64,000 nt of DNA from Bordetella petrii (lineage in GTDB: Bacteria; Pseudomonadota; Gammaproteobacteria; Burkholderiales; Burkholderiaceae_B), in assembly GCA_017745595.1 (NCBI GenBank), contig WMBV01000019.1:60284-124283 (forward strand), written 5' to 3'. The stretch's first letter is position 1. Every line of letters starts with the position of its first letter. The notes under the pieces were generated by a model. That model made no database searches. It saw only the letters and a program-made list of their open reading frames with translations, and was not told the DNA's origin. Positions 58,725 through 64,000 of this stretch are shown one piece after another. Position numbers and translations under genes: made by a program.

Positions 58725-59720
58725 TCAACGCAACGATTTGGATTGCTCGTAAGGACCGGTCACGAACAGGGACGGGTCCAGTTCGCCCTTGATCAGGCCG
58801 CTGGCCGCGAAGACATCGTGCTGGCGCTTCAGGGTGGCGATGTCGGCCGGCTCGAACGCGACGCGGTACATGTTTTTCCATTGCCCGGCATAGGCGCGCG
58901 CATCGGCGGTCGGCAGGTTGGCAGATTTCTGCAGAATGGCGGCCACCTCGTCGGGATGCGCGCCGCCCCATTCGACCGCGTCGCGCAGCGCGGCGATCAC
59001 GCGGGCGACCACCTGCGGCTGTTGCGCCACGAAATCGCTGCGCACGGCGCCGATGCCGATGTACGGCACCGAATCGCTCTTCGTCAGGCGCTGCCATTCC
59101 TGGGCGAAAGATCCCAGCGAGCGCACCTTGAGTTCGTCGAGCTGGGCCACGGTGACCGAGCGCAGGGCTGCGGCGTCGACCTGCTTTTGCGCCAGGAACT
59201 GCACCAGCCGCGACTCGTTGCCGCCCACCAGCGAGAAGTCGCCGGGCTCGACCTGGTAATTGCCCGCCAGGATAGCGCCCGCGATGACGGCGACCGAGCT
59301 GCCGGCCGGCGACATGCCGACCTTCTTGCCGCGGAACTGCCCGATAGCGGTAATGGGCGAATCTTCGGGCACCACGAACTGCACGTCGGCCGGCTGCGTG
59401 GCGGCGTAGACTTTGATGGGCACGCCTTCGGTCACGCTGCTGAATACGCCGGCCGCGGGCGCGCCGAACGCCAGGTCGATCGAATCCGAGGCCAGGGCGC
59501 GCAGCGGCGCGTTCACGTCGGGAAAGCGCACGAACTCGACGTCCAGGCCGCGTTTTTCGAGAAAGTCGGTGGCTTCGAGCACCGAGCCGTAGCCCAGGCT
59601 GACGCCGCTGCTCCAGTAGCCGATGCGGACCTTGTCGGCGGCGCTGGCGGCCGGGGCGGCGAACATCAGGGCAAGCGCGGCGGCGCCGGCGGCGGACCGC
59701 AACAGTCGGGTCATGAACAT
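58725..59720 (-). CDS. ABC substrate-binding protein (nitrate/sulfonate/taurine type), second importer
   Basis: The 331-residue exported protein begins with the signal peptide RLLRSAAGAAALALMFAAPAASAA, then DKVRIGYWSSGVSLGYGSVLEATDFLEKRGLDVEFVRFPDVNAPLRALASDSIDLAF. It belongs to the SsuA/TauA fold. A second start one codon in (MTRLL) is possible. It is followed on the minus strand by the permease (59738-60559) and ATPase (60556-61323), which are upstream in transcription, giving a full importer. The ligand is unknown. Confidence 0.92.
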   Translation of the reverse strand: MFMTRLLRSAAGAAALALMFAAPAASAADKVRIGYWSSGVSLGYGSVLEATDFLEKRGLDVEFVRFPDVNAPLRALASDSIDLAFGAPAAGVFSSVTEGVPIKVYAATQPADVQFVVPEDSPITAIGQFRGKKVGMSPAGSSVAVIAGAILAGNYQVEPGDFSLVGGNESRLVQFLAQKQVDAAALRSVTVAQLDELKVRSLGSFAQEWQRLTKSDSVPYIGIGAVRSDFVAQQPQVVARVIAALRDAVEWGGAHPDEVAAILQKSANLPTADARAYAGQWKNMYRVAFEPADIATLKRQHDVFAASGLIKGELDPSLFVTGPYEQSKSLR

Positions 59721-59737
59721 GGCAACTCCGTAAGGGA

Positions 59738-60559
59738 TCAGTGAGGTTTCCAGCGGAACAAATGCCGCTCAAGAGGTTTGAGCACGCCGCCTTCCAGCGC
59801 CAGCATCAGCACCACCAGCAGCAGGGTCCAGGCGAATACCTGGTCGGTCTGCACCAGGTCGGCGGCCTGGCGCAGGCGGTAGCCGATGCCGTCAGAGGCG
59901 CCCAGCGTTTCCGCCACCAGGCTGACGCGCCAGCCGAAGCCGAAGGCCAGGCGCGCGCCCGAGAAAAAGTAGGGCAGTATCGATGGCAGGTGGATGCGCA
60001 GCAGGATGCGCGCGCGCGACAGGCGCAGCGAGCGCGCCAGGTCGATCAGTTGTTTGTCGACGTTGCGGGCGCCCTGCCAGACGTTGGTCAGGATCAGCGG
60101 CATGGCCGTCATGAACACCACGAAAATGGTGGTGGCATCTGAAATGCCGAACCAGATAATGGCGAACACGGCCCAGATCGCCGATGACACGGTGTTCAGC
60201 ACGGCCAGCAGCGGTTCGAACACCTCGGCCAGCCAGCGGCTGGCGCCCAGCGCCAGGCCCAGCGGCGTGCCCACCAGGGCCGCCAGCACGAAGCCCATCA
60301 CGACGCGGTACATGGTCATGCCGACATCGTGCGTGAAGTTGTCGCCGGCCATCAGGCCCCGCAGCGCGTGCCACACCTTTTCGGGGCCGGGCAGGATGAA
60401 GGCGGGACTGCGGCTGGCCGCGGCGTACCAGCATGCCAGGAATGCCGCCAGCAGCAGCGCGCGCCACAGCACCAGCCGCGGCCAGCCCGACGGGCGGCGC
60501 GCGTGGCCGCGGCGCACGGCGCCGGCCGTGGGCAGGGTCGATTGCCGGGCGTTGCTCAT
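59738..60559 (-). CDS. ABC transporter permease, second importer
   Basis: The 273-residue permease starts with an Arg-rich segment, then WRALLLAAFLACWYAAASR. The loop SLRLSRARILLRIHLPSILPYFFSGARLAFGFGWRVSLVAETLG is the ATPase-coupling region. Its start overlaps the ATPase stop at 60556-60559, and it lies 17 bp from the binding-protein gene. It is a paralogue of the permeases at 11524 and 51763. Confidence 0.93.
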   Translation of the reverse strand: MSNARQSTLPTAGAVRRGHARRPSGWPRLVLWRALLLAAFLACWYAAASRSPAFILPGPEKVWHALRGLMAGDNFTHDVGMTMYRVVMGFVLAALVGTPLGLALGASRWLAEVFEPLLAVLNTVSSAIWAVFAIIWFGISDATTIFVVFMTAMPLILTNVWQGARNVDKQLIDLARSLRLSRARILLRIHLPSILPYFFSGARLAFGFGWRVSLVAETLGASDGIGYRLRQAADLVQTDQVFAWTLLLVVLMLALEGGVLKPLERHLFRWKPH

Positions 60560-61323
60560 GGCTGCACCTTCAGCCGCAGGCGGCGGGTCGTCTCGGCCAC
60601 GTCCGGGTCGGTGGGGTGGCGCGGACGCGGCAGGCCCACGGATTCGATCTCGCGCAGGCGGCCCGGCCGCGGCGCCAGCAGCACGATACGGTCGGCCAGC
60701 ACCACCGCTTCTTCCACGTCGTGCGTCACGAACAGAATCGTGGCGCGCCGGGCCGCCTGGATGCGCAGCAGTTCTTCATGCATCTGCGAGCGCGTGTGCG
60801 GATCCAGCTTGGAAAATGGCTCGTCCATCAGCAGCATGTCGGGTTGCATCACCAGGGTGCGCGCCAGCGCCGCGCGGCTGCGCATGCCGCCCGACAGCTC
60901 GTGCGGCCACGATTGCGCGAAGCCGTCCAGGCCCACCAGCGCCAGGGTTTCCAGCGCGCGCCGGCGCCGCTGTGCCAGGGGCAGGCCCGAGGTTTCCAGG
61001 CCGAACGCCACGTTGTCGCGCACGTTGCGCCAGGGCAGCAGCCGGTCTTCCTGGAACATGTAGCCCAGCGATGCCGACGCGGGCAGGGCGATCGTGCCTT
61101 GCTGCAAAGATTCCAGGCCGGCCACGAGATTCAGCAGCGTGCTCTTGCCGCAACCGGACGCCCCCAGCAAGGCCACGATCTCGCCCGGCGCGACGCTGAA
61201 CGACACGTTGCGCAAGACTTCCAGGCTGCCGAAGTGGTGCGACACCGCGCCGACCCGCAGCGCGGCGGGGGCCGGGTGGGCCATGCCGGGCGCGGCCGCG
61301 CGGACAGCGGTGGCCGCCGTCAT
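60556..61323 (-). CDS. ABC transporter ATPase, second importer
   Basis: The 255-residue ATPase has Walker A GASGCGKST, signature ELSGGMRSRAALARTL, Walker B LLMDEPFSKLDP and H-loop VTHDVEEAVVLAD. It overlaps the permease by 4 bp and the GntR gene by 4 bp (61320-61323). This arrangement means the regulator, ATPase, permease and binding protein are one transcript, with the regulator first. Confidence 0.94.
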   Translation of the reverse strand: MTAATAVRAAAPGMAHPAPAALRVGAVSHHFGSLEVLRNVSFSVAPGEIVALLGASGCGKSTLLNLVAGLESLQQGTIALPASASLGYMFQEDRLLPWRNVRDNVAFGLETSGLPLAQRRRRALETLALVGLDGFAQSWPHELSGGMRSRAALARTLVMQPDMLLMDEPFSKLDPHTRSQMHEELLRIQAARRATILFVTHDVEEAVVLADRIVLLAPRPGRLREIESVGLPRPRHPTDPDVAETTRRLRLKVQP

Positions 61324-62060
61324 CGCCAGCTCCCCGGGCCCTTCACGGGGATGGCCGCGCCGGTTTCGGCCAGGCTGGCGTACAGCTTGTCCAGTGTCAT
61401 GGTCTGGAAGGTCTCGATGTGGCGGCGCGCGATCAGCTCGGCGCGGCGGGCGTCGCCTTCCGCGAAGGCATCGATCAGCGCGTTGTGGTCGTGCTTGATT
61501 TCGGGCTTGGTTTTCTGCACGCCGAAGCCCAGCGCCACCAGGCGCGACATTTCGTCGAGCAGGCTCGCCAGCATGCGATACAGCCGTTCGTTGCCGCAGG
61601 CCTGCGCGATGGCCAGGTGGAACGCCTTGTTGGCATCCATGAAAACGTCGATCTGGTCATGCAGCTGCAGCACGGGGTGCTGCAGCCGGCAGGCGGCTTC
61701 CAGGGCGCGCAGGTGCTCCAGGTCTATCCGCCCCACCGCCAGGCGCGCGGCCAGCGGCTCGATCTGGGCGCGCAGCTGGAACACTTCTTCCACGTCGCGC
61801 AGCGTAATCGGCGCGATCTGGTAGCCCTTGCGCGGCCGCGAGCGCACGAAACCGTCTTGCGCCAGGCGCGTCAGGGCGATGCGGCAGCTGGTCTTGCGGA
61901 TGTTGTACGCCGCCATCAGCTCGGGTTCGGTCACGATGGCGCCCGGCGGCAGGCGGCACGCGATCACGTCGCCGCGCAGCCGCGCGTAGGCGTCGTCGCC
62001 CTGGCTGAGGGCGGCGGGCGTGGCGGGCGGAGAGTCGGGGAAAAGGGGGGTGGCGGTCAT
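61320..62060 (-). CDS. GntR-family (FCD/FadR-type) transcriptional regulator
   Basis: The 246-residue regulator has a GntR winged helix (AYNIRKTSCRIALTRLAQDGFVRSRPRKGYQIAP, with the preceding VTEPELMA) and an FCD ligand-binding domain (FQLRAQIEPLAARLAVGRI, then HLAIAQACGNERLYRML and HDHNALIDAFAEGDARRAELIARRHIE). The His and Asp residues of the latter likely bind metal. As the first gene of the operon reaching to about 54609-57666, it probably represses it in the absence of a carboxylic acid inducer. Confidence 0.92.
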   Translation of the reverse strand: MTATPLFPDSPPATPAALSQGDDAYARLRGDVIACRLPPGAIVTEPELMAAYNIRKTSCRIALTRLAQDGFVRSRPRKGYQIAPITLRDVEEVFQLRAQIEPLAARLAVGRIDLEHLRALEAACRLQHPVLQLHDQIDVFMDANKAFHLAIAQACGNERLYRMLASLLDEMSRLVALGFGVQKTKPEIKHDHNALIDAFAEGDARRAELIARRHIETFQTMTLDKLYASLAETGAAIPVKGPGSWR

Positions 62061-62265
62061 CGGCTTGCGGGGCCCGGCCCTGGCGCTGTAAGCAGCTCAG
62101 AGCGGGGCACAAATCCGTCTACCGATTCATTCTAGGGAGCGCAGGTGCCTACACGAACGAATAATAATTACTATGCATATAACCTTGGTGAGCTGCTCAG
62201 TGAGCGGCCCAGGGCGGCGCGCCGCGCATCGCTACACTCATTCTTCCACCTATAGCGAGATTGCC
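62061..62265. promoter_or_regulatory. Divergent promoter region, GntR regulator / exported lyase
   Basis: AT-rich centre around 62155-62175 (AATAATAATTACTATGC) in otherwise GC-rich DNA; a promoter region for both directions is likely. The sequence TATAACCTTGGTGAGC lies beside it. GntR-type half-sites (TNGTNNNACNA) were not convincingly seen. Confidence 0.4.
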
Positions 62266-63780
62266 ATGAGACATTCCCTGACTTCCCTGGCGCTGGCCCT
62301 GTGCTTGCTCGGCGCCGGCGCGCATGCGCAGCCGCCCGCCGACGCGCCGCGCGATCCGTTCTTCTGGCTGGGCGAAATCAACAAGGCCACCGCCGTGATC
62401 AATACCGACGAAGGCCTGCTCGACCCCGCCATGGCGCCGCGCCTGGCGGCGGGCGTGGCCAAGGTGATCGAAGACGGCAACCAGCCGGGCGCCAAGCGGC
62501 CGTCCACCGTGATCACTTTCGAGCCCCTGCTGATCAAGGCGGCCGGCCAGGACATCACACTGCTGCATGCCGGCCGTTCCAGCCAGGACATGCACGCCAC
62601 CTATCGCAGCGCCATCCTGCGCGACAAGCTGCTGGAGCTGGCCGACCAGCTCAATGCCACGTCCACGACGCTGGTCAATCTGGCCGACAAGCACGTCGAG
62701 ACGGTGGTGCCCAACTACACCAACGGGGTGGCGGCGCAGCCCAACAGCTATGGCCACTATTTGCTGGGCCACGCCGCGGCGCTGGACCGCGATGCGCAGC
62801 GTATCCGCGAGGCCTACGCGCGCGTGGACCGGTCTCCCATGGGCACGACGGTGCTCAACGGCACCAGCTGGCCGCTGGACCGCCAGCGCATGGCGCAATA
62901 CCTGGGTTTCGAGGCGCTGGTCGACAATGCCTACGATGCCTCGCAGATTTCTTCGATGGACCAGCCCGTGGAAGCCGCGTCCATCGTGACCAGCATCGCC
63001 CTGCATACCGGCAATTTCGTCGAAGACGTGATGACGCAATATGCGCAGTCGCGCCCGTGGATTCTGCTGGAAGAGGGCGGTGGCAACACTTATGTGTCGA
63101 GCGCCATGCCGCAGAAGCGCAATCCGGGCCTGCTGAACGACACGCGCAGTGCCGCGTCTACCGCCGTGACCCTGGCCATGGGCCCGATACTGCAAACGCA
63201 CAACATCACGCCGGGCATGAGCGACCCCAAGAGCGTGAAGCAGAATTCGGCCATGGTCGACAGCGCCATCAGCATGCTGCAGCGCTGGGACCGCGTGTTG
63301 AAAGCCATGGTGATCAGCCCCGACCGCGCGCTGGAAGAACTGAACAGCGACTGGACCGCGTCGCAAGAGCTGGCCGACGTGCTGATGCGCAAGTACAAGC
63401 TGCCGTTCCGCGTGGGCCACCACTTTGCGTCCGAGGTGGTCAGCTATGCCAAGGCCAACAACATCAAGCCGCTGGATTTTCCGTACGACCAGGCGCGGCG
63501 CATCTATGAAGAGGCTGTCGAGGGGTCGAAGTACCCCGCCGAACTGCCCATGAGCGAGGCCGAGTTCCGCGCGACGCTGGATCCGGTGGCCATCGTGAAG
63601 CACCGCGCAACCGTGGGCGGCCCCCAACCCGCCGAGATGCAGCGCATGGTGAAGGAAGCGCGCGAACGGCTGGCCGCGCAAGACGCCTGGATCAAGGCGC
63701 GGCGCGCCCACATCAGCAACTCGCTGGCCGAGCTGGACAAGCGGTTCGAGCAACTGGTGGCCAGCGGGCAGGCGCAGTAG
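62266..63780 (+). CDS. Exported argininosuccinate-lyase/fumarase-superfamily protein
   Basis: The 504-residue protein has a clear signal peptide, MRHSLTSLALALCLLGAGAHA, so it is exported to the periplasm. After it come superfamily regions C1-C3: HAGRSSQDMH (101-110, like the HTGRSxND of argininosuccinate lyase), PNYTNGVAAQPNSYGHYLLGHA (149-170), and the signature SSAMPQKRNPG (278-288). The superfamily includes argininosuccinate lyase, fumarase and aspartase, all cytosolic; an exported version is unusual. It may cleave a substituted succinate or an amino acid derivative outside the cytoplasm. Start ATG 62266 is chosen because it begins the signal peptide. Confidence 0.85.
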   Translation: MRHSLTSLALALCLLGAGAHAQPPADAPRDPFFWLGEINKATAVINTDEGLLDPAMAPRLAAGVAKVIEDGNQPGAKRPSTVITFEPLLIKAAGQDITLLHAGRSSQDMHATYRSAILRDKLLELADQLNATSTTLVNLADKHVETVVPNYTNGVAAQPNSYGHYLLGHAAALDRDAQRIREAYARVDRSPMGTTVLNGTSWPLDRQRMAQYLGFEALVDNAYDASQISSMDQPVEAASIVTSIALHTGNFVEDVMTQYAQSRPWILLEEGGGNTYVSSAMPQKRNPGLLNDTRSAASTAVTLAMGPILQTHNITPGMSDPKSVKQNSAMVDSAISMLQRWDRVLKAMVISPDRALEELNSDWTASQELADVLMRKYKLPFRVGHHFASEVVSYAKANNIKPLDFPYDQARRIYEEAVEGSKYPAELPMSEAEFRATLDPVAIVKHRATVGGPQPAEMQRMVKEARERLAAQDAWIKARRAHISNSLAELDKRFEQLVASGQAQ

Positions 63781-63794
63781 GGACCGGCTTTGCA

Positions 63795-63812
63795 GGTGTC
63801 TGACTCCCGCAG
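63795..63812. repeat. Dyad repeat interrupted by an IS110-family element
   Basis: GGTGTCTGACTCCCGCAG is the first part of the standard 31-bp dyad. The expected continuation GGTGTCAGACACC is replaced by CAACTGTGTTTGG, the presumed edge of an insertion element. The other half of the dyad is expected at the far side of the element, beyond the window. Confidence 0.85.

Positions 63813-64000
<188 letters not shown>

Noticed and set aside
62266..63780. Cytosolic argH for arginine biosynthesis
   Set aside because: A clear signal peptide precedes the lyase domains and no arg genes are near.

Overview
The window is GC-rich, densely coded betaproteobacterial DNA, most likely from an Alcaligenaceae chromosome of the Bordetella/Achromobacter type. 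The evidence is seven separate Bug (TctC-family) periplasmic binding-protein genes without their own permeases, seven LysR-type regulator genes, many small catabolic operons, and a recurring intergenic dyad built on GGTGTCTGAC/GTCAGACACC. No rRNA, tRNA, phage or CRISPR was seen. The assignment to genus is an inference.

Layout. 1-6724: an enoyl-CoA hydratase tail, a VOC protein, and a minus-strand catabolic cluster (FAH-family hydrolase, two Bug receptors, two tandem TauD/TfdA dioxygenases, an FMN 2-hydroxyacid dehydrogenase) with a divergent LysR gene at 6848. 7757-8205: intergenic repeats, then a TPP (THI-box) riboswitch. 8206-14103: a tightly coupled six-gene operon under that riboswitch, encoding a LuxE-like acyl-protein synthetase, a LuxC-like acyl reductase, an ABC importer (ATPase, permease, NMT1/THI5-type binding protein) and a short-chain dehydrogenase. 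This is the most interesting system here: it looks like a thiamin-regulated import and carboxylate-to-aldehyde/alcohol reduction pathway. 14369-15868: catalase. 15904-23088: a LysR regulator, a MetC-like PLP lyase, an amino-acid-type ABC importer, an M14-type deacylase and a second LysR gene.

23197-31007: Bug receptors with a YrdC/Sua5-like protein, a LysR regulator, a 3-hydroxyisobutyrate-type dehydrogenase, a DUF1185 protein and a 2-hydroxyacid dehydrogenase. 31208-34859: a membrane metallophosphoesterase and an 815-residue secreted Gly-rich protein. 35027-43206: a complete acyl-CoA beta-oxidation module (two acyl-CoA dehydrogenases, SDR, thiolase with a DUF35 partner, enoyl-CoA hydratase, MaoC hydratase, Bug receptor, class III CoA-transferase). 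43421-47424: two LysR genes, then a Bug receptor and an M14-type deacylase. 47475-51644: alpha/beta hydrolase, SRPBCC protein, the selU-selD pair for 2-selenouridine in tRNA, and a YaiI-family protein. 51763-62060: two nitrate/sulfonate-type ABC importers around an acyl-CoA ligase, two thioesterase-type enzymes, a quinone-oxidoreductase-like enzyme and a GntR regulator. 62266-63780: an exported argininosuccinate-lyase-family protein. The window ends inside an IS110-family element whose edge lies within one of the dyad repeats.

Overall, the region is a patchwork of uptake-plus-catabolism cassettes for organic acids, amides and CoA-activatable acids, separated by dyad repeats that probably work as terminators or mRNA stabilisers.
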